Under the pieces are notes generated by a model, which searched no databases, was not told the DNA's origin, and saw only the letters and a list, made by a program, of their open reading frames with translations. Source: Pseudomonas sp. (lineage in GTDB: Bacteria; Pseudomonadota; Gammaproteobacteria; Pseudomonadales; Pseudomonadaceae). From it: a stretch of 40,052 nt of DNA. The stretch lies in contig JAESUC010000127.1 of assembly GCA_016763285.1 (NCBI GenBank), forward strand, positions 1 to 40,052, written 5' to 3'. Made by a program: the position numbers and the translations under genes. The first letter of the stretch is position 1, and the number at the start of each line of letters is the position of its first letter. Below, piece by piece: positions 1 through 9,691 of this stretch.

Positions 1-40
1 CATTTCGTACAAAAAACATACACTGTCACGCGCGGGTCTG

Positions 41-46
41 TATAAT
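41..46 (+). promoter_or_regulatory. Candidate sigma-70 -10 box for typA
   Basis: A perfect TATAAT lies 56-61 bases before the preferred typA start. No good -35 hexamer is seen at the usual spacing, so the call rests on the -10 box and its position ahead of a housekeeping gene. Confidence 0.5.
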
Positions 47-102
47 GCCCACCTCTTTTTTCAGTTAGCCGGGCGACAGCCTGGCCACCCAGGATGTCCA
101 TA

Positions 103-1911
<1,809 letters not shown>

Positions 1912-1955
1912 TCCAGTGCCCTGGACGCTATTCGAAAGGGTAGCGTTCCAATGAA

Positions 1956-1982
1956 AACCCGCCCATCAGGCGGGTTTTTTTT
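1956..1982 (+). terminator. Rho-independent terminator of typA
   Basis: An 8-bp perfect stem, AACCCGCC (1956-1963) and GGCGGGTT (1969-1976), with loop CATCA is followed by a run of T to 1982. It lies 44 bases after the typA stop. A weaker imperfect hairpin (1923-1949) lies just upstream. Confidence 0.92.
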
Positions 1983-2096
1983 CGCCTGCTGCCTGCGGCG
2001 CTGCCCCGCCGGTATAACCGCTGAAGTAGCGGTAGATCCACGCCTGCCCCAATCCTGCTCCATTTTATGCCAGCTGGGCCTATTTACCGGTCTGCG

Positions 2097-2113
2097 CGCA
2101 CCCTTGTGGTACA
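2097..2113. promoter_or_regulatory. Candidate NtrC binding site
   Basis: CGCACC-N5-GGTACA matches 10 of 12 positions of the known NtrC dyad TGCACC-N5-GGTGCA. It lies about 77 bases upstream of the candidate sigma-54 -24 element, within the usual range of an NtrC enhancer. The match is by eye; function is inferred. Confidence 0.4.
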
Positions 2114-2188
2114 GGCAGAGGGACTGCTGCGTCTGACCAGATTTTCTGAACCTTGCTGATAGCCCGAAAATCCGGCTATTGAGCATGA

Positions 2189-2204
2189 TGGTGTGGTTAT
2201 TGCT
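2189..2204 (+). promoter_or_regulatory. Candidate sigma-54 promoter for glutamine synthetase III
   Basis: TGGTGTGGTTATTGCT fits the pattern TGG-YRYR-N4-TTGCW, with the invariant GG (2190-2191) and GC (2202-2203) exactly 10 bases apart. The predicted transcription start is near 2215, giving a leader of about 125 bases before ATG 2341. It fits nitrogen control of a glutamine synthetase. Confidence 0.45.
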
Positions 2205-2340
2205 TGGATCAGGGGTTAGGAAAGCGTGATGACCTGCTTCATGCGTTTCTCTGCTCAACCGATGCTGACGAAACCGAGCTTCTCACGGGTGAAGGATGGA
2301 CATCGTACAGGGCTATAACCATCACAAAAAGGGAATGAAA

Positions 2341-4515
2341 ATGAGTGGAAATGAATCACGCCTGTCAGCCATTTCACGGATCAGCAACCCTCAGCGGATC
2401 GCGGTGAAGGCTACGCAGTCATTGGACGATATCTGGGCAACGGATGTCTTCAATCTGGCCAGAATGGAACAGATGCTCAGCAAGGCCGCTTTCAAGGCGG
2501 TCAAAACTACCGTTCAGACCGGTGCGCCATTGGCGCCAGCGGTCGCAGACGTTGTGGCTGCCGCCATGAAGAGCTGGGCCCTGTCCAAGGGCGTGAAGTT
2601 CTTCTCACATATTTTCTACCCGATGACCAACATCACGGCAGAGAAGCACGACGGTTTTATCCTGACCAATTCCGATGGTAACGCTATAACGGAGTTTTCC
2701 GGGAGCCTGCTGATCAAGGGTGAGCCCGATGGCTCATCGTTCCCGAACGGCAGCCTGCGCATGACCAATGCGGCTCGGGGTTACACGGCCTGGGACCCCA
2801 CCAGTCCGGCTTTCATCATGCATACGGACAATGGTTCGACGCTGATGATACCCAGTGTTTTCATGTCCTGGACGGGTGAAGCGCTGGACAAGAAGATTCC
2901 GTTGCTGCGATCCAATGCAGCCATGGACAGCGCTGCTCGGAAAGTACTGACGTTGATGGGTGAGACCGATATCGCGACGTTGAATTCGAGTTGCGGCGCG
3001 GAGCAGGAATATTTCCTGGTCGATATCAACTTTGCCAATGCTCGTCCGGATCTGCTGCTGGCGGGCCGAACCCTGTTTGGCGCTTCACCGGTCAAGGGGC
3101 AGCAGTTTGATGACCATTACTTCGGGGCCATTCCCGAGCGTGTGCAGATTTTCATGCAGGACTTCGAGGACCAGCTCTACCGGCTCGGGATCCCGGCCAA
3201 GACTCATCATAACGAAGTTGCCCCAGGCCAGTTCGAAATCGCTCCCTATTTCGAGTCTGCCAATATCGCTGCCGATCACCAGCAGCTGATGATGACGCTG
3301 ATGAAGAGCACGGCGAAACGACACGGATTCATGTGCCTGTTACATGAGAAACCCTTTGCCGGCATCAACGGTTCGGGCAAGCACGTCAACTGGTCGGTCG
3401 GGAATGCTACCCAGGGTAACCTGCTGGACCCCGGTAGCACGCCCCACGACAACCTAAACTTTCTGCTGTTCTGTGGAGCGGTGATCCGCGGTGTACACAA
3501 GTACGGAACGCTGTTGCGCGCGGTCATCGCCTCGGCGTCGAACGATCACCGCCTCGGTGCCAACGAGGCGCCGCCAGCCATCCTGTCCGTCTACCTGGGC
3601 GATCAGTTGGAAAACGTGTTCCAGGATATCAAGGACGGCAAGATCGCCTCGTCAATCCAGGGCGGCGAGATGGATTTGGGGCTGACGCAGATTCTCAAAT
3701 TCGAGCGTGATCCGGGTGACCGTAACCGGACTTCGCCCTTTGCCTTCACCGGCAACCGGTTCGAGTTCCGTGCAGTAGGCTCTTCCCAGTCGGTGTCCGG
3801 GCCACTGGTGGCCATGAACACCATTCTGGCTGACTCGCTGGAATGGATCGCAGCAAAGCTCGAGGCCGAGCTGAATAATGGGACGGCGAAGGCCGCCGCT
3901 GTTCTGTCGGTGTTGAAAGGCCTGATGGAGGCGCATGGCAACGTCGTGTTCGGCGGCGACGGTTATTCGGCCGAGTGGCACAAAATGGCAGTTGAAGAAC
4001 GTGGCTTGAAAAACCTGCCAACGACTGCCGACGCGCTACCCTACCTTCGTGATGAGGGTGTCCGCGAGCTGTTTTCGAGAACCAAGGTCCTGTCCCCGGT
4101 CGAGTTGGAAAGCCGTTTCGAGGTCTATGCCGAGCAGTACATTCTGTCCATCGAGGTGGAAGCAAAGCTGGTCATCGAAATGGCGAAAACGATGATCTAT
4201 CCCTCTGCCAGTCAGTATCTGGGTGAGCTGTCGAGCACGCACTGTGGCTTGAAGGATCTGGGGATCGAAATGGACGGGTCTGTTGCTCAATCGGTTGCGG
4301 CCGAGACCAACGCAATGGTGGCGGCTGTTGCCGAACTGTCGACAGCCATCGCCAGGCACGATTTCGACTCCGTTGAAGCGCACATGAGCTATTGTGCAGA
4401 GCAGATCAGACCGCTGATGGACACCGTTCGTACCCATGTGGATGCCCTGGAAACGGAGGTTGCCGACAACCTGTGGCCGCTGCCGAAATACCGCGAAATG
4501 CTGTTTCTCAAATAG
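2341..4515 (+). CDS. glnN: Glutamine synthetase type III
   Basis: ATP-dependent synthesis of glutamine from glutamate and ammonia. At 724 aa it matches the long GSIII family rather than the ~470-aa GSI. Visible motifs: metal-site region GAEQEYFLVD (around residue 221), ATP/glutamate-site loop KPFAGINGSGKH (337-348), NRTSPFAFTGNRFEFR (from about 462), and a long helical C-terminal region. An in-frame ATG at 2296 would add 15 residues, but SD-like AAGGGA at 2329-2334 is 6 bases from ATG 2341, and the product then starts MSGNESRL, typical of the family. The symbol glnN follows usage for GSIII elsewhere. The upstream sigma-54/NtrC-like signals suggest induction under nitrogen limitation. Confidence 0.95.
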   Translation: MSGNESRLSAISRISNPQRIAVKATQSLDDIWATDVFNLARMEQMLSKAAFKAVKTTVQTGAPLAPAVADVVAAAMKSWALSKGVKFFSHIFYPMTNITAEKHDGFILTNSDGNAITEFSGSLLIKGEPDGSSFPNGSLRMTNAARGYTAWDPTSPAFIMHTDNGSTLMIPSVFMSWTGEALDKKIPLLRSNAAMDSAARKVLTLMGETDIATLNSSCGAEQEYFLVDINFANARPDLLLAGRTLFGASPVKGQQFDDHYFGAIPERVQIFMQDFEDQLYRLGIPAKTHHNEVAPGQFEIAPYFESANIAADHQQLMMTLMKSTAKRHGFMCLLHEKPFAGINGSGKHVNWSVGNATQGNLLDPGSTPHDNLNFLLFCGAVIRGVHKYGTLLRAVIASASNDHRLGANEAPPAILSVYLGDQLENVFQDIKDGKIASSIQGGEMDLGLTQILKFERDPGDRNRTSPFAFTGNRFEFRAVGSSQSVSGPLVAMNTILADSLEWIAAKLEAELNNGTAKAAAVLSVLKGLMEAHGNVVFGGDGYSAEWHKMAVEERGLKNLPTTADALPYLRDEGVRELFSRTKVLSPVELESRFEVYAEQYILSIEVEAKLVIEMAKTMIYPSASQYLGELSSTHCGLKDLGIEMDGSVAQSVAAETNAMVAAVAELSTAIARHDFDSVEAHMSYCAEQIRPLMDTVRTHVDALETEVADNLWPLPKYREMLFLK

Positions 4516-4540
4516 CGCTGTCGTAGCCTCTTCAGGCTGG

Positions 4541-4566
4541 CAGAGCCCCCGGGTGGGGGGGCTCTG
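4541..4566. terminator. GC-rich stem-loop after glutamine synthetase III
   Basis: CAGAGCCCCC (4541-4550) pairs with GGGGGCTCTG (4557-4566) around a short loop. There is no T-run on either strand, so this is a possible terminator or mRNA-stabilising hairpin between two convergent genes. Its GGCAGAGCC flank resembles the hairpin at 21282-21307. Confidence 0.45.
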
Positions 4567-4608
4567 CGTCAGCCGGAGGCTGCAAATGCGCACCACGCTG
4601 CGGCCCGT

Positions 4609-5514
4609 TCAGGGTGCACTCTCCACGTCCATGCTCTCGATGACGTTATCGATATCGTCTTCCATCAGCTGCCGCAAGCGCGTTTCGTACTGATCTGCGG
4701 CCTCGGCCAGGTCGACCACGATTTCAACCCGGCGATTGAGGGCGCGGGTTTCCGGCCATTCGTTGCTGGCGCGCGGCCGGGTGTCGGCATAGCCCTGTAC
4801 CTTGAGCCGCTGGGCTTCTACCGCGCCGGTGGCGAGGAGGGCGTTGGCTACCGACGAGGCGCGGGCCGCCGACAGGTCCCAGTTGGAGTTGAAGCGGGGG
4901 GTGTTGATCGGAATGTCATCGGTATGGCCTTCCACGGTAATTTCCCCGGGTAACTGGCTCAGTACCTCGGAGATCTTGAACAGCATGTCCTCGAAATCCT
5001 CTGTCATGACGGCCGAGCCCGACTGGAAGGATCCGCGCTCCTCGATCCGGATGATCACCCGTTTCCGATCCTGTTCCAGCTGCAGGCGGCCCTCAGTCAG
5101 TTCCTGCTCAAGCACGTCCTTGATGGCCTGCATGTTGAACTGCACCTGCTTCTCCGTGGTGGAGGCCACTTTCTGCTCCAGCTCGGCCTCCAGCTCCGCG
5201 CGCAGGGTATCCAGTTGCGGCAGCTCCTCGGTGGTTTGCTGGCGCACCTGGTCGACGGGTGTGGGTTCGGGTTTGCCAGGGGAGAAGTTGTCGAAGATCG
5301 GACTGGTGCCCATGGGGATTTCCAGTGCCGGGACGTCGCGCTGCACGCCGAAGGCTTTGCTCAGCTCGCCGGCGATCTGCTTGAACTTCATCGCGTCTAT
5401 TTCGGAGAAGGACAGCAGCAGCACGAAAAAACACATCAACAGCGACATCAGGTCGGCGAAGGTCACCACCCAGGCCGGGATGCCCGGTTTGTCCTCTTCC
5501 TCTGGCAGTTCCAT
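4609..5514 (-). CDS. pomB: Flagellar stator protein, PomB/MotB family
   Basis: Peptidoglycan-anchored stator subunit that, with PomA/MotA, conducts ions to drive the flagellar motor. A short cytoplasmic N-terminus precedes one membrane helix carrying the ion-binding Asp (D21 in TFADLMS), then a linker with predicted coiled coil. A C-terminal OmpA-like peptidoglycan-binding domain follows (EGHTDDIPI, NWDLSAARA, NRRVEI). FSEIDAMKFKQIAG after the helix resembles Vibrio PomB, suggesting the sodium-type subfamily, but ion choice is inferred. Its ATG overlaps the pomA stop (TAATG), so the two are translationally coupled. Confidence 0.93.
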   Translation of the reverse strand: MELPEEEDKPGIPAWVVTFADLMSLLMCFFVLLLSFSEIDAMKFKQIAGELSKAFGVQRDVPALEIPMGTSPIFDNFSPGKPEPTPVDQVRQQTTEELPQLDTLRAELEAELEQKVASTTEKQVQFNMQAIKDVLEQELTEGRLQLEQDRKRVIIRIEERGSFQSGSAVMTEDFEDMLFKISEVLSQLPGEITVEGHTDDIPINTPRFNSNWDLSAARASSVANALLATGAVEAQRLKVQGYADTRPRASNEWPETRALNRRVEIVVDLAEAADQYETRLRQLMEDDIDNVIESMDVESAP

Positions 5515-6287
5515 TACGCCCCTTCCGCCTCGCCAGCGGCCTTGCCCCGCTTGTCGGGAGGCAGGTAGCTGGCGAGCAGTTGCTCGACCACGCGCGGGTT
5601 GGTGCCCTCCTGGATCGCCAGGATCGCGTCCATCCAGAGGCTTTGCATGCGTGCCTCCTCGGTCATGCGCAACGAGAGCTTGTCGGCGATGGGGATGCAG
5701 ATCATGGTTGCCAGCATGGCGCCGTACAGGGTGGTCAGTAGCGCCACGGCCATGGCCGGACCGATGGATTTGGGGTCTTCCATGTTCGACAGCATCTGCA
5801 CCAGGCCGATCAGGGTGCCGATCATGCCCATCGCCGGACCCACGTCACCCAATGCGGTAAAGACTTTCGCGCCCCAGCGGTTACGGTCCAGCGTCAGCAG
5901 CCGTTCCTTGTCCAGTATCGCGCGTACCGTTTCCTGGGGATGGCCATCGATCAGCAGTTGAATGCCGCTCTGCAGGAAGGGGTTGCTGATTTCCTGGTCT
6001 TCCAGCGCCAGCAAACCCTGCTTGCGGGCAACAGTCGACAGGGCGACAAGCTCGGCAATGCTTTCTTCGGTATCGGGCAGGCGAAACTTGAAGGCTCGGC
6101 CGGCTACCTTGATGGCGCCGAGAAACTGGCCGATGCTGAATTTGGCCAGTACCACCAGCAGACTGCCGCCAATCACGATCAGCAGGGAAGGAATGTTGAC
6201 GAAAACCAGGGGCGAGGCGCCCAGTACGACAGCAGAACCAATGATACCCAAGGCACCTAGCAAGCCGATAAGAGTAGCTAAATCCAA
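5514..6287 (-). CDS. pomA: Flagellar stator protein, PomA/MotA family
   Basis: Four-helix stator subunit, 257 aa, the family's usual length. The N-terminal helix pair MDLATLIGLLGALG...SLLVVLAKF and the conserved DVGPAMGMIGTLIGLVQML and LLTTLYGAMLAT segments identify it. The reading frame stays open upstream to 6575, but that extension has no membrane-protein character. AAGGAG at 6295-6300 lies 7 bases before a TTG at 6287-6285, giving the expected MDLATLIG start, so an unusual TTG initiation codon is preferred. It is first in a two-gene operon with pomB. No other flagellar gene is near, as is common for this stator pair. Confidence 0.92.
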   Translation of the reverse strand: MDLATLIGLLGALGIIGSAVVLGASPLVFVNIPSLLIVIGGSLLVVLAKFSIGQFLGAIKVAGRAFKFRLPDTEESIAELVALSTVARKQGLLALEDQEISNPFLQSGIQLLIDGHPQETVRAILDKERLLTLDRNRWGAKVFTALGDVGPAMGMIGTLIGLVQMLSNMEDPKSIGPAMAVALLTTLYGAMLATMICIPIADKLSLRMTEEARMQSLWMDAILAIQEGTNPRVVEQLLASYLPPDKRGKAAGEAEGA

Positions 6288-6595
6288 CTGGATTCTCCTT
6301 GAAGACAACCATTCGCGGCAGGCAGACGCAACTTCGGGGCGGGGTAAGCAAGGCCGCAATTTTATGCCAATCCGGCTTCCCTGACTACCTTGGCACGTCA
6401 GCAAAACAGCTATTTCCGCTACGCAACAGGCCTGCTGCCGATCTATTGGCAGTAAATGACATGACATTGCCGCGCCACAGCGCACTGTCGGTGCGCTGCC
6501 AGTCACAAACCAGGCTATCCGGCGTTGGCAGAGTCCGATGCCTGGGTCAGTATCGGATCCTAGCCCTGATTCCATTACAACAAGGATGTTGTTCC
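6288..6595. other. Divergent intergenic region between pomA and the secreted DNA ligase
   Basis: About 300 bases with no supported gene. It holds one perfect 7-bp hairpin, AGCGCAC (6479-6485) / GTGCGCT (6491-6497), loop TGTCG, without a T-run. Promoters for both divergent genes must lie here, but none is clear by eye. Confidence 0.4.
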
Positions 6596-7465
6596 ATGCG
6601 CCTGCACGGCCTCTGGTTCGTCTTATTCATTGCCTGGAGCGTCGCGACAGCGGCCTCCGAAGGGGCATTGCACCAGCCCATGCTGCCCAAGGTCTACCCC
6701 GGTTCGGTTGCCATCGGTGATTACTGGGTCAGCGAAAAGCTCGATGGGGTGCGCGGGCATTGGGACGGTGATCGGCTCTGGACCCGCAACGGCTATCCGA
6801 TTCAGGCTCCGGACTGGTTCACCCGCGGCTGGCCGACCAGGGCGCTGGAGGGAGAGCTATGGATGGGCCGGGGACAATTCGATGCAGTGAGCGCGATAGT
6901 GCGCTCGACCCATGCTGATGACGCAGACTGGCTGCGCGTGAAGTTCATGGTCTTTGATCTGCCGGATCACGGCGGCAGTTTCGATCAGCGTGTGCAGGCC
7001 ATGGGTGGGATTGCCGATGCAGCCGTGCCCTGGCTGGAGCCCATCCGCCAGTTTCGCGTGGCCACGCTCGAAGAGCTTGATCGCAAGCTGGAGGCAGTGG
7101 TGGGTGCCGGTGGAGAGGGGCTGATGCTCCACCATGGATCAGCCGTCTACCGCTCCGGGCGCAGCGACCATTTGCTCAAGTACAAGCTGCACTCCGATGC
7201 CGAGGCGCGGGTGGTGGGTTATACCGCAGGCCGGGGTAAATACGCCGGGATGACAGGTGCCCTCGAGGTCGAAAGCGCAGATGGCAGGCGATTTCGGCTG
7301 GGTAGCGGGCTGAGCGAGGCTGACCGGGCCGAGCCGCCACCTATTGGTAGCTGGGTCACCTACCGCTACAACGGCCTGACTTCCACGGGTCTGCCGCGGT
7401 TTGCGCGGTTCTTGCGTGTGCGGGTCGAGTTCGAGGGTCAGGCGGCGTCAGCCGGGCAGCGCTAG
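6596..7465 (+). CDS. Secreted/periplasmic ATP-dependent DNA ligase (LigE-like)
   Basis: Minimal ATP-dependent DNA ligase, 289 aa. A hydrophobic signal peptide (about residues 1-20, ending ATAAS) precedes the nucleotidyltransferase domain. The adenylated lysine motif is KLDG (K48), with further ligase motifs LEGELWMGRGQFD, FMVFDLPD, GGEGLMLHH and LLKYKLH, followed by a C-terminal OB-fold region (VVGYTAGRGKYAGM ... WVTYRYNGLT). SD AAGGA at 6582-6586 supports ATG 6596. Known LigE enzymes are periplasmic and thought to act on DNA outside the cytoplasm, for example during competence or in biofilm matrix; that role here is inferred. It stands alone. Confidence 0.9.
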   Translation: MRLHGLWFVLFIAWSVATAASEGALHQPMLPKVYPGSVAIGDYWVSEKLDGVRGHWDGDRLWTRNGYPIQAPDWFTRGWPTRALEGELWMGRGQFDAVSAIVRSTHADDADWLRVKFMVFDLPDHGGSFDQRVQAMGGIADAAVPWLEPIRQFRVATLEELDRKLEAVVGAGGEGLMLHHGSAVYRSGRSDHLLKYKLHSDAEARVVGYTAGRGKYAGMTGALEVESADGRRFRLGSGLSEADRAEPPPIGSWVTYRYNGLTSTGLPRFARFLRVRVEFEGQAASAGQR

Positions 7466-7693
7466 CGCTCGGCAGGCGACCCTTTGCTTGTTGCACGGTG
7501 GGAATAGTTGCGCTTTTGCGGCAGCAGATTGAACCGAAGCTCGCTGAGGTACTCCAAATGTCATCGGCACCGGGTTCTGCCGTGTTGTATTGGCGACAGA
7601 AGCGGGAACGAGGAGCAATGACGCCGGCGGACTGCTCTGAAGGCGCCGTTGGATACTGATCTTCACTTTGAAGCGTTGGATAAGGAGTGTGTT

Positions 7694-7825
7694 ATGAGCC
7701 TGGAAATGAAATCGATTCTGCTGTGCCTGGCCCTGCTGTTCGGTGTGGCGGGTTGCAACACCCTGGAAGGCGCAGGCGAAGATATCGAGGAAGGTGGTGA
7801 AGCGATTCAGCGAAGCGCGGGTTAA
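7694..7825 (+). CDS. Entericidin A/B family small lipoprotein
   Basis: A 43-codon gene with a strong SD (TAAGGAG, 7681-7687) seven bases before the ATG's leading context. It encodes a short hydrophobic signal and lipobox VAGC (C21), then CNTLEGAGEDIEEGGEAI, the acidic Gly-rich tail typical of entericidins. Members are cell-envelope lipoproteins; in enterobacteria EcnA/EcnB form an antidote/toxin pair. Only one copy is present here, so no such pair can be claimed. It is followed by a hairpin. Confidence 0.85.
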   Translation: MSLEMKSILLCLALLFGVAGCNTLEGAGEDIEEGGEAIQRSAG

Positions 7826-7838
7826 AGCCTGACTTCCG

Positions 7839-7866
7839 CCGGTCAGGGTCCTGGGATCCTGACCGG
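7839..7866 (+). terminator. Strong hairpin, probable terminator of the entericidin-type gene
   Basis: CCGGTCAGG (7839-7847) pairs with CCTGACCGG (7858-7866), and the stem extends inward. A pyrimidine-rich tract follows in place of a clean T-run. It lies 14 bases after the stop. Confidence 0.65.
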
Positions 7867-7872
7867 TCCGCT

Positions 7873-7896
7873 TTCTTTCCCGTATTCTTTCCCGTA
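7873..7896. repeat. Tandem duplication of a 12-mer
   Basis: TTCTTTCCCGTA occurs twice head to tail (7873-7884 and 7885-7896), just before the stop of the convergent FAD gene. It may act as the weak T-rich tail of the preceding hairpin or simply be a slippage duplication. Confidence 0.8.
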
Positions 7897-7903
7897 TAGG
7901 TAC

Positions 7904-9532
7904 TCAGTCTGCTTCGCCAGCCGCGTCCGCCAGCATGGCCAGGGCGACCGCTTCCGCCACCTTGATACCGTCTACGCCAGCGGACAATATCCCCCCCGCA
8001 TAACCCGCGCCTTCTCCGGCCGGATATAAACCCCGTGTATTGATGCTCTGCAGCGACGCGTTATCGCGCTTGATCCGTATCGGTGAAGAGGTGCGGGTTT
8101 CGATGCCGGTGAGGATCGCATCGTGACGATCAAAGCCCCTGATCTGTTTGCCGAAGGCAGGCAAGGCTTCGCGCACGGCTTCGATGACGTAATCGGGCAA
8201 GGCTGAAGCAAGATCCCCCAGCAGTACACCGGGTTTGTAGGATGGCTCCACCTCGCCGAATGACGTCGACGGCTGGCCCTGGATAAAATCGCCCACCAGC
8301 TGACCGGGCGCACAATAATCATGGCCGCCCAGTTCGAAGGCGCGCGATTCCAGCTTTTCCTGTAGCTCGACACCGGCCAGCGGGCCACCGGGAAAGTCCT
8401 GCTCCGGCGTGATGCCGACCACGATGCCGGCATTGGCATTGCGCTCGTTGCGTGAGTACTGGCTCATGCCGTTGGTCACCACGCGATTGGGCTCGGAGGT
8501 GGCTGCGACCACGGTGCCGCCCGGGCACATGCAGAAGCTGTAGACAGCCCGGCCGTTCCTGGCGTGATGTACCAGCTTGTAATCGGCGGCCCCCAGCTCC
8601 GGGTGGCCGGCATATTTGCCCAGCCGGGCCTTGTCGACCATCGATTGCGGATGTTCGATCCGAAAACCCACAGCGAAGGGTTTGGCCTCGATATACACGT
8701 CACGGGCGTGCAGCATACGGAAGGTGTCCCGCGCGCTGTGCCCCAGGGCGAGGACAACATAGCGGCTGCGCAGGTGCTCGCCACTGCTCAGGGTAACCCC
8801 TACGATGCGTCCATCCTCGATCAGAAAGTCGCTGACCTTGCTCTCGAAACGCACCTCGCCGCCGAGGGCGCGAATCTCCTCGCGCATGGCCGAGACCACA
8901 CCGGTCAGGCGGAAGGTACCGATATGCGGCTTGCTGACGTACATGATCTCGGCGGGCGCACCGGCGCGCACGAACTCGTGCATGACCTTGCGGCCGTAGA
9001 ATTTCGGATCCTTGATCTGGCTGTAAAGCTTGCCATCGGAAAACAGGCCGGCACCGCCCTCACCGAACTGGACGTTGGACTCGGGGCTGAGCACCTTGTT
9101 GCGCCACAGCGCCCAGGTGTCCTTGGTGCGCGCACGCACATCCTTGCCCCGCTCCAGCACGATCGGACGGAAGCCCATCTGCGCCAGCGTCAGCGCGGCA
9201 AACAGGCCGCAGGGACCAAAGCCGATGACCAGGGGGCGTTCCTGCAGGGCCGCCGGCGCCTGGGCGACCGGGTAATAGCCGGTATCCGGGGCGGGACGAA
9301 TGTTGCGATCATGGGCGAAGCGCTCAAGCACCCGTTTCTCATCGCGTAGCTGGGCATCGATGATGTAGACGAAGGTGATTTCACTGTTCTTCTTGCGCGC
9401 ATCGTAGCTGCGCTTGAAGACGGTAAAGTCGGTCAGGTCGGCATCAGCGATCTTCAGCCTGGCGAGAATGGCTCGGCGCAGGGCTTCCGGCGGATGGTCG
9501 AGGGGTAACTGCAGTTCATTGATGCGAATCAT
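7904..9532 (-). CDS. FAD-dependent dehydrogenase, COG2509 family
   Basis: Large flavoprotein, 542 aa. An N-terminal domain of about 90 residues (TDFTVFKRSYDARKK) precedes the FAD-binding Rossmann fold GFGPCGL (104-110) and ERG at the end of beta2. Further conserved segments are FGEGGAGLFSDGKL, the Cys-rich MCPGG segment, and the C-terminal FAD-contact stretch PAGEGAGYAGGILSAG. The family is widespread but its substrate is not established. The gene is preceded on the same strand by yghU, 159 bases away, so co-transcription is possible but unproven. Family call secure, function unknown. Confidence 0.92.
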   Translation of the reverse strand: MIRINELQLPLDHPPEALRRAILARLKIADADLTDFTVFKRSYDARKKNSEITFVYIIDAQLRDEKRVLERFAHDRNIRPAPDTGYYPVAQAPAALQERPLVIGFGPCGLFAALTLAQMGFRPIVLERGKDVRARTKDTWALWRNKVLSPESNVQFGEGGAGLFSDGKLYSQIKDPKFYGRKVMHEFVRAGAPAEIMYVSKPHIGTFRLTGVVSAMREEIRALGGEVRFESKVSDFLIEDGRIVGVTLSSGEHLRSRYVVLALGHSARDTFRMLHARDVYIEAKPFAVGFRIEHPQSMVDKARLGKYAGHPELGAADYKLVHHARNGRAVYSFCMCPGGTVVAATSEPNRVVTNGMSQYSRNERNANAGIVVGITPEQDFPGGPLAGVELQEKLESRAFELGGHDYCAPGQLVGDFIQGQPSTSFGEVEPSYKPGVLLGDLASALPDYVIEAVREALPAFGKQIRGFDRHDAILTGIETRTSSPIRIKRDNASLQSINTRGLYPAGEGAGYAGGILSAGVDGIKVAEAVALAMLADAAGEAD

Positions 9533-9691
9533 GGTGGGTCCTGGCCGGTGTCTCCGGCAGAGGGCCTGGGCGTTCGATCCGTTGCCACGGAACGGCCGCT
9601 CGGGGGCGTCAGACAGGCGCGCATTGTAACGGCGCCAGAGCCAGCTGTCATGCGCCCTGGAGCCAGGGCACAGGACAGCGCAGCGGGAGCG

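Larger units (their letters stand above)
1983..2340. other. Intergenic region upstream of glutamine synthetase III
   Basis: No gene is supported here. It contains a small perfect hairpin (ACCGCT 2017-2022 / AGCGGT 2028-2033), a candidate NtrC site at 2097-2113 and a candidate sigma-54 promoter at 2189-2204, listed separately. A 61-codon frame at 1951-2136 runs through the typA terminator and has no recognisable product. Confidence 0.5.

Noticed and set aside
1951-2136. 61-codon plus-strand frame after typA
   Set aside because: It begins inside the typA terminator hairpin and resembles no known protein.
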